A stretch of DNA of 41,482 nt from Mageeibacillus sp. UBA3781 (GTDB lineage Bacteria; Bacillota; Clostridia; Saccharofermentanales; Saccharofermentanaceae). Below the pieces are notes generated by a model. That model did no database searches. It was given only the letters and a program-made list of their open reading frames with translations, and was not told where the DNA came from. A program made the translations under genes and the position numbers. Numbering within the stretch: the first letter of the stretch is position 1; the number at the start of each line of letters is the position of its first letter. Where the stretch lies: contig DFFH01000042.1 in assembly GCA_002368805.1 (NCBI GenBank), positions 1-41,482 on the forward strand, read 5' to 3'. Below are positions 34,046 to 41,482 of this stretch, one piece after another.

Positions 34046-35236
34046 TCACTTGTCGCCGAAAATATCCTTGATCCGGCGCATCGCCTCGACCGTATTCTCG
34101 TGTGTGTTGAAGGATGTGAATCTTACATATCCCTCTCCGCAAGCGCCGAAACCGGATCCCGGCGTACAGATGACGTTTGCCTTGGAGAGAAGCTCATCGA
34201 AGAATGCCCAGGACTTCATGGACTTCGGGCACTTTACCCAGATGTACGGAGAGTTCTTGCCACCGGTATAAGGCCACTTCAGTTCCGTAAATGTATCCGC
34301 GATCACTTTCGCGTTCTCCTTATAGTAATGGATGTTTTCCGTAAGCTCGGCATAGCCCTGTTCCTTCAGGCAGGCAGCAGCCGCTCTCTGGATCGGATAA
34401 GCGACACCGTTAAACTTCGTCGACTGACGGCGCAGCCACATCTTACGGAGCTGGATCCCGTCACGTACCAGGCCACCCGGAACGATGGTGTATCCGCAGC
34501 GGAGTCCGGTAAAGCCGGCTGTCTTGGAAAAAGAGCAGAACTCGATCGCACAAGATCTTGCACCCTCGATCTCATAGATCGTTCTCGGCACATCCGGATC
34601 GGTTACGAAGGATTCGTACGCCGCATCGAAAAGGATCACGGAACCGTGCTGGTTTGCATAGTCGACCCACTTCTGAAGACGAGCCCTGTCATACGCTGCA
34701 CCGGTCGGGTTGTTCGGAGAACAGAGGTAGATGATATCCGCTTCAAGTCCCGGATACGGCATCGGAAGAAAACCGTTGTCCGCGGTAGCCGAGAGCTTAA
34801 TGACCTCTCTTCCTGCCATGACATTTGTATCAACATAAACCGGGTAGACCGGATCTGTCACGGCCACCACATTATCTTTATCGAAGATATCGAGGATGTT
34901 TCCGATATCGCTCTTTGCTCCATCGGAAACGAAGATCTCATCGCTGAACAGTTTGATTCCGTCTTCGCGCTGATAGTAATCCGCGATCGCATCTCTTAAG
35001 AATTCATATCCCTGCTCCGGTCCGTATCCGTGGAAACCTTCTGCAGTTCCCATTTCTTCAGTTGCCTTGATGAGAGCTTCTACTGCGGACTTGCAGATCG
35101 GACGTGTGACATCGCCGATGCCCATCTTGATCAGGGACGCACCCGGATCCTGTTCCATATACTTACGTACCCGCTCCGCAACCTCGGAAAAGAGGTACGT
35201 CTCTTCGATGTTCTGGTAGTTCTTGTTGATATGCAT
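34046..35236 (-). CDS. dapL: LL-diaminopimelate aminotransferase
   Basis: 396 residues. DapL converts tetrahydrodipicolinate directly to LL-diaminopimelate with PLP, bypassing the succinyl/acetyl route. It begins MHINKNYQNIEETYLFSEV, shows the family GIGDVTRPI near 40-48, CSPNNPTGAA near 172, and the PLP-lysine segment FCSFSKTAGFTGLRCGY (Lys near 236). SD GGAGG lies in the dapF-dapL gap (21 nt). Together with dapF it gives two consecutive steps to meso-DAP for peptidoglycan and lysine. Confidence 0.96.
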   Translation of the reverse strand: MHINKNYQNIEETYLFSEVAERVRKYMEQDPGASLIKMGIGDVTRPICKSAVEALIKATEEMGTAEGFHGYGPEQGYEFLRDAIADYYQREDGIKLFSDEIFVSDGAKSDIGNILDIFDKDNVVAVTDPVYPVYVDTNVMAGREVIKLSATADNGFLPMPYPGLEADIIYLCSPNNPTGAAYDRARLQKWVDYANQHGSVILFDAAYESFVTDPDVPRTIYEIEGARSCAIEFCSFSKTAGFTGLRCGYTIVPGGLVRDGIQLRKMWLRRQSTKFNGVAYPIQRAAAACLKEQGYAELTENIHYYKENAKVIADTFTELKWPYTGGKNSPYIWVKCPKSMKSWAFFDELLSKANVICTPGSGFGACGEGYVRFTSFNTHENTVEAMRRIKDIFGDK

Positions 35237-35257
35237 TTTCTTCTTCCTCCTATATTT

Positions 35258-36100
35258 TCACACTTCGATCTCGCCGGTGAAGCTGATCACCGCGGGTCCC
35301 GTCATGAGTACACGCTCATCTGTATAGTTGATCACGAGTTCGCCGCCGTTTAATATCACGCGGACATCCTCACCCTTCTTCGCATGACCGTTCAGGCAGG
35401 CAGCAACTACTGTCGCGCAGGTTCCGGTACCGCAGGCCCAGGTCTCACCGGATCCTCTTTCCCAGACACGCATGCGAAGGAGATTCTCACCGAGAACCTC
35501 CACAAATTCCGTATTTACACTTTCAGGGAACATCGGATGATGTTCGAACTTCGGTCCGATCGACGGAAGATCCATCGACTCGACATTCTGTACGAAAAGC
35601 ACTGTATGGGGATTGCCCATCGAAACGCAGGTGATGTTGTACTTCTGCCCGTCGACCTCGACCTCTCTGTCAACAACAGAATCGCCGTCCAGGTCTACCG
35701 GGATCAGCTTGGGAGAAAGGATCGCATGTCCCATGTCGACTGTCGCGCCGACTGCGGTTCCGGTTTCATCAAGCTGCATCTTCAGTGTCTTGATCCCGCT
35801 CTTTGTTTCGATCGTGAGTGTATCCTTGTCGACACCCCATATGTCGTGCACGAACTTTCCAACGCAGCGGATTCCGTTACCACACATCTTTCCTTCGGAA
35901 CCGTCGAGGTTGAACATGATCATCTTCGCATCCGCCACATCCGACGGCGCCACCAGGATCAAGCCGTCAGATCCGATACCGAAATGTCTGTCAGAGATCT
36001 TTACCGAAAGAGCAGAAGAATCTTCGATCGTGTACTTACGTGCGTCGATATACACATAGTCATTACCGCATCCCTGCATCTTATAAAACTCATACTTCAT
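35258..36100 (-). CDS. dapF: Diaminopimelate epimerase
   Basis: 280 residues from the ATG at 36100 (MKYEFYKMQGCGNDYVY, the standard start of the family; AGAAGG 9 nt upstream); the longer TTG reading to 36121 covers that SD. The two catalytic cysteines are Cys73 (KMCGNGIRC) and the one in WACGTGTCA near 222. DapF interconverts LL- and meso-diaminopimelate. First gene of the dapF-dapL-nadE operon. The AT-rich leader on the minus strand contains CAAAGGCG, part of the motif seen in the glnA and gltB leaders; no confident promoter was found. Confidence 0.96.
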   Translation of the reverse strand: MKYEFYKMQGCGNDYVYIDARKYTIEDSSALSVKISDRHFGIGSDGLILVAPSDVADAKMIMFNLDGSEGKMCGNGIRCVGKFVHDIWGVDKDTLTIETKSGIKTLKMQLDETGTAVGATVDMGHAILSPKLIPVDLDGDSVVDREVEVDGQKYNITCVSMGNPHTVLFVQNVESMDLPSIGPKFEHHPMFPESVNTEFVEVLGENLLRMRVWERGSGETWACGTGTCATVVAACLNGHAKKGEDVRVILNGGELVINYTDERVLMTGPAVISFTGEIEV

Positions 36101-36206
36101 CAGCATGCACCTTCTTTCCAAGAACCAGCACGCCTTTGTGTATGGTTATTTATGTATTCTTAAATCGTTATATATTTTTGAACCTTTTTATCTAATAAAC
36201 GGGTAC

Positions 36207-36797
36207 TTAATTACCGGACTCGTATGTTCTGATGATCTCGTACGATACTTCCGACCGGGTACGCCCGCTGTTCATCGCTTCTTTCTCGATGAACTTATGC
36301 GCCTCTTCTTCCGTGAAGGACAGTGTCTGCATCAGAAGAAGCTTAGCTCTGGTGACCACTTTCTCGTCATCAAGTTTTTTCTTCAGCGCACCGAGCCGGA
36401 TATGTGCCATATCCGCTGATTGTATCGCTGTGGCAAAAGCACTCTGCTTCAGCGGCTTGACAAGAATTGTCGCGCCCATGTCGAGAAGTTTCTCTTTTGC
36501 CTTTTTCTCATCCTCAGAAGAGAACTCCGTCTCATCGGCAAGGAAGAGGATGCTGGCTGTCGGATGAGCAACTGCCGTCCTGCAGGCCTTCATTGCTGCC
36601 GGATCCGTTACTCCCGACTCCACGATCAGAAGACCGTAGTCACCGGCTTTAGCCAGGCGGATACCTTTTTCGGAGAAAGTTTCCCACACCACTTCGTGGG
36701 GATGCTTGAGGCTGTTGACAATGAAATTCTCCAGAACACGGCTGGCCCCCGGTTCTCTTCGCAGGATCAATACTTTATCTATACCTGTTGAACTCAT
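36207..36797 (-). CDS. ANTAR-domain protein with degenerate receiver
   Basis: 196 residues. The C-terminal ANTAR domain (about 138-190: LGALKKKLDDEKVVTRAKLL, SFTEEEAHKFIEKEA, RSEVSYEII) binds RNA hairpins and acts as a transcription antiterminator in its known relatives. The N-terminal part (about 6-125) has a receiver-like fold, but the acidic pocket is Arg13-Arg14-Glu15 and the position of the phospho-Asp is Glu60 (LLIVES); the KP lysine (Lys114) remains. It is therefore unlikely to be phosphorylated in the usual way. SD GAGGTG precedes the ATG. The divergent neighbours glnA-amt-asnB suggest nitrogen-linked RNA targets, which fits what is known of ANTAR regulons in Firmicutes. Confidence 0.9.
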   Translation of the reverse strand: MSSTGIDKVLILRREPGASRVLENFIVNSLKHPHEVVWETFSEKGIRLAKAGDYGLLIVESGVTDPAAMKACRTAVAHPTASILFLADETEFSSEDEKKAKEKLLDMGATILVKPLKQSAFATAIQSADMAHIRLGALKKKLDDEKVVTRAKLLLMQTLSFTEEEAHKFIEKEAMNSGRTRSEVSYEIIRTYESGN

Positions 36798-37051
36798 TTA
36801 TCTCACCTCACTTTTTTATCGGATCGACATCTCCGATCGACAGATTAGCCTTAACTAACTATCATTATGCACAGGAAGTTTACCTCTGCTAACACAGTTA
36901 TTTTTTCTTCCTACTTAATAATGTACGCCTGGTTTGTTTATTTTGCAACTCTTCTTTTGCTAAAATTCATTTTGACGTGAGAAATCGTTCATTATTTCAT
37001 GTAAATTTCTCATTTTGTGCAAGTTATCGATAGAAATTATTCATTTTGGTG

Positions 37052-37080
37052 TTGACAACCTCAAATTGCAAGGGTAATAT
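37052..37080 (+). promoter_or_regulatory. glnA promoter
   Basis: Perfect TTGACA (37052-37057), 17-nt spacer, TAATAT (37075-37080). The start is predicted near 37087. Confidence 0.85.
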
Positions 37081-37090
37081 ACGCACATAA

Positions 37091-37136
37091 AGCAAAGGCG
37101 CTTGGAATTCTTTTCCAGGTGCCTCTTTCACTTTTT
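37091..37136 (+). ncRNA. glnA leader hairpin (attenuator-like)
   Basis: Stem GGCGCTTGGAA/TTCCAGGTGCC (37097-37107 and 37113-37123; 11 bp with two G-U pairs), loop of 5, followed by TCTTTCACTTTTT and then at once the SD AAAGGAGG. The first transcribed bases read AGCAAAGGCGCT, as in the gltB leader. Confidence 0.65.
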
Positions 37137-37153
37137 AAAGGAGGAAAAACACT

Positions 37154-39250
37154 ATGACAAACGTACCTGAGATCTTTGGTAACATGGTTTTCAATGAACA
37201 GATCATGAAGGCCCGTCTCCCGAAAGAAACTTACAAAGCAATGAAAAAGACCATTAATGAAGGTCTTCCGCTGAATATTGATATCGCCAACGTTGTCGCC
37301 AATGCCATGAAGGATTGGGCAGTGGAAAAAGGAGCCACACACTTCACTCACTGGTTCCAGCCGCTTACCGGTGTAACCGCTGAGAAACACGACAGTTTCA
37401 TCTCCCCGACTTCTGACGGCGGCGTGATCATGGAGTTCTCCGGAAAAGAACTCGTCCAGGGCGAACCGGATGCTTCTTCTTTCCCGTCTGGCGGACTGAG
37501 AGCTACATTTGAAGCAAGAGGCTATACAGCATGGGATCCGACAAGCTACGCTTTCATCAAAGACAACACACTCTGCATCCCGACCGCTTTCTGTTCTTAC
37601 AGCGGCGAGGCACTCGACAAGAAGACACCTCTTCTCCGTTCGATGGAAGTTATCAGCAAGCAGGCCGTCCGTGTACTCCGTCTCTTCGGTAACACCGACC
37701 CCCACCTCACAGTAAAAACTACTGTAGGACCTGAGCAGGAATACTTCCTCATCCCGGTAGAGCTTTACAACCAGAGAAAAGACCTTATTTATACAGGAAG
37801 AACTCTTTTCGGTGCCAAGGCTCCGAAGGGTCAGGAACTCGAAGATCATTACTTCGGATCCATCAAGCCGAGAGTATCCGCTTACATGAAGGATCTCGAT
37901 GAAGAACTCTGGAAGCTGGGTGTTCTTGCCAAGACAAAGCATAACGAAGTTGCTCCTGCACAGCATGAGCTGGCACCGATCTTCACCACAACGAATATCG
38001 CAACTGACCATAACCAGTTAATGATGGAGATCATGCAGAAAGTTGCTAAGAAGCACGGTCTGGTTTGTCTCCTTCACGAGAAACCGTTCGCAGGTGTTAA
38101 CGGATCCGGTAAGCATAACAACTGGTCCATCAGCACCAATAAGGGAGTCAACCTCCTGGAGCCCGGTGAAACACCTTCCGAGAATGCTCAGTTCTTACTG
38201 TTCCTGGCAGCCGTTATCCGTGCAGTAGATGTACATCAGGATCTGCTCCGTATCTCGGTAGCAACCGCAGGAAACGATCACCGTCTTGGCGCGAACGAAG
38301 CTCCGCCGGCAGTAGTTTCCATGTTCCTGGGTGATGAACTGAATGGTATCATCGAGTCGATCGTAGAAGGAAAAGCTTACGATCAGCATGAGAAAGTACA
38401 GATGGAGATCGGCGTAGACGTTCTTCCGAAGTTCCCGAAGGATTCTACCGATCGAAACAGAACTTCTCCGTTTGCTTTCACAGGTAATAAGTTCGAGTTC
38501 AGAATGCTCGGTTCCGCTAACTCGATCGCATGTGCGAACATCATGCTCAATACCGCGGTTGCAGATTCTCTCTGTGAATTTGCAGACAGACTCGAGAAGG
38601 CAAGTGATTTTAACGCAGAACTTTCTGCACTCATTAAAGAGACGATCACAGCCCACAAGAGAATCATCTTTAACGGCAACGGTTATGATGACAGCTGGAT
38701 CAAGGAAGCTACCGAGGAGAGAGGTCTTCTCAATCTCCGTTCCACACCGGAAGCTATGGAGAGATTCCTCGATCAGAAGAATAAGGATCTGTTCCTGAAG
38801 TTTGGTGTATTCAGTCTCGCAGAGATGCAGAGCCGCCACGATATCCTCCTCGAGAACTACTCGAAGATCATCAATATCGAAGCACTCACCATGATCGATA
38901 TGGCAAGAAAGGATATCCTGCCGGCAGTAACCGAGTACATCAAGGAACTGGCTGATACAGCGATCGCCGTTAAACAGGCCGCCGGAGTAGATGCAGCATT
39001 TGAGACCGATCTGATCAGTAAGCTCAGCAAACTCCAGAGCGATATCGCTTCGAGAACACAGGTCCTCGAAGATGCAGTAATCGAAGTACACGAGATCGAA
39101 GATATTCTCGCTCAGTCCTACGCTTATAGAGACAAAGTATTTGTAGCGATGCAGGATCTCCGTGCCGCAGCAGATACAGCAGAGTCCCTCTGCAGTGCCA
39201 AGATCTGGCCGTTCCCGTCCTACGGCGAACTGCTCTTCGGAGTTAGATAA
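37154..39250 (+). CDS. glnA: Glutamine synthetase type III
   Basis: 698 residues, the length of GSIII (GlnN) rather than the ~450 of GSI. It ligates ammonia to glutamate with ATP. Visible GSIII features are THWFQPLTG near 63-71, PTAFCSYSGEALDKKTPLLRS near 142-163, VGPEQEYFL near 190-198, NGSGKHNNWS near 315-324 and the C-terminal domain particular to the type (about 560-698). Strong promoter, hairpin leader and SD AAAGGAGG at 9 nt. First gene of the glnA-amt-asnB group, transcribed away from the ANTAR gene. GSIII is common in Bacteroidetes, Clostridia and Cyanobacteria. The symbol glnN is also used. Confidence 0.97.
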   Translation: MTNVPEIFGNMVFNEQIMKARLPKETYKAMKKTINEGLPLNIDIANVVANAMKDWAVEKGATHFTHWFQPLTGVTAEKHDSFISPTSDGGVIMEFSGKELVQGEPDASSFPSGGLRATFEARGYTAWDPTSYAFIKDNTLCIPTAFCSYSGEALDKKTPLLRSMEVISKQAVRVLRLFGNTDPHLTVKTTVGPEQEYFLIPVELYNQRKDLIYTGRTLFGAKAPKGQELEDHYFGSIKPRVSAYMKDLDEELWKLGVLAKTKHNEVAPAQHELAPIFTTTNIATDHNQLMMEIMQKVAKKHGLVCLLHEKPFAGVNGSGKHNNWSISTNKGVNLLEPGETPSENAQFLLFLAAVIRAVDVHQDLLRISVATAGNDHRLGANEAPPAVVSMFLGDELNGIIESIVEGKAYDQHEKVQMEIGVDVLPKFPKDSTDRNRTSPFAFTGNKFEFRMLGSANSIACANIMLNTAVADSLCEFADRLEKASDFNAELSALIKETITAHKRIIFNGNGYDDSWIKEATEERGLLNLRSTPEAMERFLDQKNKDLFLKFGVFSLAEMQSRHDILLENYSKIINIEALTMIDMARKDILPAVTEYIKELADTAIAVKQAAGVDAAFETDLISKLSKLQSDIASRTQVLEDAVIEVHEIEDILAQSYAYRDKVFVAMQDLRAAADTAESLCSAKIWPFPSYGELLFGVR

Positions 39251-39260
39251 AAACGCATAA

Positions 39261-39346
39261 GCGAAAAGTATCACACGCAATGTGGCGATGTGCCGAAGAT
39301 GGGTAACCATCGGGCATCATCGCCACTTCTGCTTTTCGCGAAAAGA
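39261..39346 (+). ncRNA. Structured RNA between glnA and amt
   Basis: A long stem: GTGGCGATG/CATCGCCAC (39282-39290 and 39318-39326), TGCC/GGCA inside it, then GATGG-GTAA-CCATC with a GNRA loop (39298-39311). It is flanked by GCGAAAAG (39261-39268) and CTTTTCGC (39332-39339); the latter can pair instead with GCGAAAAG immediately after it (39337-39344), forming the palindrome CTTTTCGCGAAAAG. No U-tract follows. No promoter is seen in the 116-nt gap. Confidence 0.65.
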
Positions 39347-39366
39347 AAGTAAATGAGGTAAATAAA

Positions 39367-41127
39367 ATGGAAGCTTTATTACAATCCGCAAACGACACTA
39401 TATTTAGTGTATGGTTCTTGATAGGAGCCGCTTTGGTCTTCTTCATGCAGTGCGGTTTCGCAATGGTCGAGACCGGCTTTACCAGAGCAAAGAACGCAGG
39501 AAACATCATCATGAAAAACCTGATGGACTTCTGCATCGGTACTGTAGTATTCAGTCTCCTGGGCTTCGCCCTCATGATGAGTGAAGACTACGTAATGGGA
39601 ATCATCGGTGTCCCGAACATGAAGATCTTCTCTGATTTTTCAAACTTCCCGATGTCCTCCTTCGTATTTAACTTAGTATTCTGTGCCACAGCCGCTACGA
39701 TCGTTTCCGGTGCGATGGCAGAAAGAACCAAGTTCTCCGCATACTGTGTTTATTCCGGCATCATCAGCCTGGTCGTATATCCGATCGAAGCAGGCTGGGT
39801 ATGGAACTCTCAGGGCTGGCTCGCAAAGATGGGCTTCATCGATTTCGCAGGTTCTGCAGCGATCCACTCCGTCGGCGGTCTCTCCGCTCTGATCGGTGCG
39901 ATCATCCTCGGGCCACGTATCGGTAAGTATGTCAAAGACCAGAGCGGCAAGGTCGTAAAGGTCAAGGCGATCCAGGGTCACTCCTTAACACTCGGTGCTC
40001 TCGGCTGCTTCATCCTCTGGTTCGGCTGGTATGGATTCAACGGTGCTGCTGCAACTTCTGTTGCTTCTCTCGCAGCAATCTTCGTAACAACAACAGTTGC
40101 TCCGGCAGTCGCTACATGCGTCACCATGATCTACACCTGGATCAAGAACGGCAAGCCTGATGTATCCATGTGCTTGAACGCCTCCCTGGCAGGTCTTGTA
40201 GGTGTAACCGCAGGTTGTAACAACGTCGATGTTATCGGTGCTACAGTCATCGGTATCGTAAGCGGTATCCTCGTAGTAGTAGTTATTGAGAAGCTCGACC
40301 TTAAGTGCCACGTAGATGACCCGGTTGGTGCAGTTGGTGTTCACCTGGCAAACGGTGTCTGGGGTACGATCGCAGCAGGTCTCCTCTCCACTTCCACAGC
40401 AGATGCAGGAGTTGATGGTCCGATCTACGCACTCGTACACGGTACTTCCTTCTCCGAAGGTATGAAAGTTCTCGGCACACAGTGCCTGGGTATTACAGCG
40501 ATCCTTGCTTGGACAGCACTCTGCATGATCCCTGCATTCCAGATCATCAAGCACACCATCGGTCTTCGTGCTTCCGCAGAAGACGAGCTCGCAGGTATGG
40601 ATATTTCCGAGCACGGTCTGGTATCTGCTTACGCAGACTTCGCTCCGACAGTTGATGACTCTGTTCTTCCGAACATCAAGGTTATCGGCGAAACTCCGAT
40701 GGCAGAAGCAATCGAAGTCAAAGAAGTTTCCAAGGTCGCTTCCGGTATTCCTTATAAGAGCCCGGACGGCAAGAAGCTCACCAAGATCGAGATCGTATGC
40801 AAAGAGCGTATGCTCGAGCCTCTTAAGTCCGCACTCCTGGATATCGGTATCACCGGTATGACAGTCACCCACGTTATGGGCTGCGGCATCCAGAAAGGTA
40901 AGCTGGAATTCTATCGAGGCGTTGAAGTTGAACCTTCACTCCTTCCGAAGATCCAGATGGATATCGTGGTAGCAAGAGTACCTGTACAGGCTGTCATCGA
41001 TACTGCGAAGAGAGTGCTCTACACCGGCCATATCGGTGATGGTAAGATCTTCGTCTACGATGTCGAGAACGTCATCAAGGTACGTACAAGTGAAGAGGGA
41101 TTCGACGCCTTACAGGATGTCGAATAA
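39367..41127 (+). CDS. amt: Ammonium channel (Amt) fused to a C-terminal PII domain
   Basis: 586 residues. Residues 1 to about 410 are an Amt/Mep/Rh ammonium channel with about 11 membrane helices; the pore twin-histidine positions are in AAIHSVGGLSAL (His near 166) and GAVGVHLANGVWG (His near 327). A linker of about 60 residues leads to a complete PII-type domain (about 468-586: LTKIEIVCKERMLEPLKSAL, T-loop at 505-524, VENVIKVRTSEEG). In the T-loop Tyr516 matches GlnB Tyr46, but the uridylylated Tyr51 position is Val521, so uridylylation is not expected; ATP/ADP and 2-oxoglutarate binding may still gate the channel. SD TGAGGT precedes the ATG. Likely co-transcribed with glnA. Confidence 0.95.
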   Translation: MEALLQSANDTIFSVWFLIGAALVFFMQCGFAMVETGFTRAKNAGNIIMKNLMDFCIGTVVFSLLGFALMMSEDYVMGIIGVPNMKIFSDFSNFPMSSFVFNLVFCATAATIVSGAMAERTKFSAYCVYSGIISLVVYPIEAGWVWNSQGWLAKMGFIDFAGSAAIHSVGGLSALIGAIILGPRIGKYVKDQSGKVVKVKAIQGHSLTLGALGCFILWFGWYGFNGAAATSVASLAAIFVTTTVAPAVATCVTMIYTWIKNGKPDVSMCLNASLAGLVGVTAGCNNVDVIGATVIGIVSGILVVVVIEKLDLKCHVDDPVGAVGVHLANGVWGTIAAGLLSTSTADAGVDGPIYALVHGTSFSEGMKVLGTQCLGITAILAWTALCMIPAFQIIKHTIGLRASAEDELAGMDISEHGLVSAYADFAPTVDDSVLPNIKVIGETPMAEAIEVKEVSKVASGIPYKSPDGKKLTKIEIVCKERMLEPLKSALLDIGITGMTVTHVMGCGIQKGKLEFYRGVEVEPSLLPKIQMDIVVARVPVQAVIDTAKRVLYTGHIGDGKIFVYDVENVIKVRTSEEGFDALQDVE

Positions 41128-41143
41128 TACGATAATCTGAAAT

Positions 41144-41191
41144 CCCGAGAGGAGTCCTGCATGCATCCCGCAGGGCTCCTTAGGGCTTTTC
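41144..41191 (+). terminator. Terminator/attenuator between amt and asnB
   Basis: Stem AGGAGTCCTGC/GCAGGGCTCCT (41150-41160 and 41170-41180; one G-U pair), extended by CCC/GGG, followed by CTTTTC. It ends less than 25 nt before the asnB SD and no promoter fits in between, so read-through control of asnB is likely. Confidence 0.8.
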
Positions 41192-41222
41192 AAAATACAA
41201 TGAAGTATTGGAGGAAAAAGTT

Positions 41223-41482
41223 ATGTGTTCCATTATGTTTTACCTGTGTCCCGGTCTGACGCAGGAGAAGTTTAAGGAGGGGTTTGATAAGACCATCTCG
41301 AGAGGTCCGGACCAGAGCCGGATCATAGACCTTACTGACGGCACCATGGGTTTCCACAGACTGGCGATCATGGGTCTCCACGAAGAAGGCATGCAGCCAT
41401 TCACACAGAAGGGCAGATACCTCGTCTGCAACGGCGAGATCTACGGTTTCGAAGCATTTCGGCAGGAACTCCTTTCCGACGG
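41223..41482 (+). CDS. asnB: Asparagine synthase (glutamine-hydrolysing), N-terminal part, cut by window end
   Basis: 86 codons up to the window edge. Cys2 (MCSIM) is the class II amidotransferase nucleophile after Met removal; RGPDQS (near 27-32), GFHRLAIMG (near 43-51) and CNGEIYG (near 68-74) are the AsnB/glutaminase signatures. AsnB makes asparagine from aspartate with glutamine nitrogen. SD GGAGG 8 nt upstream. The first residues after Cys2 (SIMFYLCPG) differ from the common CGI(F/V)G of AsnB, so a related class II amidotransferase is possible, but the motifs favour AsnB. The ATP-binding synthase half is outside the window. Confidence 0.85.
   Translation, partial: MCSIMFYLCPGLTQEKFKEGFDKTISRGPDQSRIIDLTDGTMGFHRLAIMGLHEEGMQPFTQKGRYLVCNGEIYGFEAFRQELLSD

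Larger units (their letters stand above)
36798..37153. other. 356-bp divergent intergenic region, ANTAR gene / glnA
   Basis: Holds four degenerate direct repeats (CATTTTG at 36968, 37011 and 37042 and CATTATT at 36990, each preceded by an A/T-rich AAAT-type stretch), the glnA promoter (37052-37080) and the leader hairpin (37091-37136). On the minus strand a 6-bp hairpin ATCGGA/TCCGAT (about 36819-36838) sits before the ANTAR SD. A possible ANTAR promoter on the minus strand is TTGCAA, 17 nt, TACATT (about 36922-36950). No ORF seen. Confidence 0.7.

Noticed and set aside
37087..37153. ANTAR-type dual hexaloop hairpins in the glnA leader
   Set aside because: The only hairpin has a 5-nt loop without the required A1/G4 pattern. 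The gltB, amt and asnB leaders also lack a clear pair.
1..41482. Mobile elements, prophage, CRISPR, tRNA or rRNA genes
   Set aside because: No transposase, integrase, regularly spaced repeat array, cloverleaf or rRNA sequence was recognised in reading both strands.

Overview
The window looks like a chromosomal segment of an anaerobic Gram-positive of the class Clostridia, probably close to Lachnospiraceae. The reasons are the strong AGGAGG-type ribosome sites, sigma-A promoters, intrinsic terminators, GC near 50 %, a type III glutamine synthetase, the DapL route to meso-diaminopimelate, and an ammonium channel fused to a PII domain. The species call is inference. I saw no tRNA, rRNA, CRISPR array, transposase, integrase or phage gene.

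Layout. 1-4217 (minus): HIT hydrolase, alaS and a WYL-domain regulator. 4385-9813 (plus): a tightly coupled operon of a DUF1015 protein, a flavin oxidoreductase and a 1026-residue DUF2298 ('YYY') membrane protein; no function is known to me for this trio. 9992-12849 (minus): amino-sugar genes nagB, a stand-alone left-handed beta-helix acetyltransferase, and glmM. 12984-13502: a small protein with two cysteine-rich modules. 13611-13810: a tandem array of terminator-like repeats. 13831-18007 (minus): MarR regulator plus a heterodimeric ABC exporter, with an obvious MarR operator. 18189-19235 (plus): SPFH protein. 19317-25479 (minus): gltB-gltD (GOGAT). 25724-29681: phoP-phoR facing a Na/Pi cotransporter with Pho-box-like repeats between them. 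29754-31933: PEBP-like lipoprotein and AraC regulator. 32045-36100 (minus): dapF, dapL, nadE. 36207-41482: ANTAR antiterminator-type protein (minus), then glnA (type III), amt-PII fusion and the start of asnB (plus).

Nitrogen is the main theme. GOGAT, GS, the ammonium channel with its own PII domain, asparagine synthetase and an ANTAR RNA-binding regulator share the window. glnA and gltB have strong promoters followed by leaders that begin with the same 11-mer (GCAAAGGCGCT) and fold into terminator-like hairpins. alaS has a similar promoter-hairpin-SD layout, and asnB has a hairpin just before its SD.

The most unusual non-coding features are: (i) two large terminator-like inverted repeats (nagB 3' end, and 13611-13810) that share a central core although their arms differ; (ii) four degenerate repeats upstream of the glnA promoter spaced by about 21, 22 and 31 bp; (iii) a perfect palindrome over the gltB -35 box; (iv) a long GNRA-capped hairpin between glnA and amt. 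No clear new defence or mobile system was found. The best candidates for undescribed biology are the DUF1015/flavoprotein/DUF2298 operon, the repeat family with a shared core, and the ANTAR-linked nitrogen leaders.
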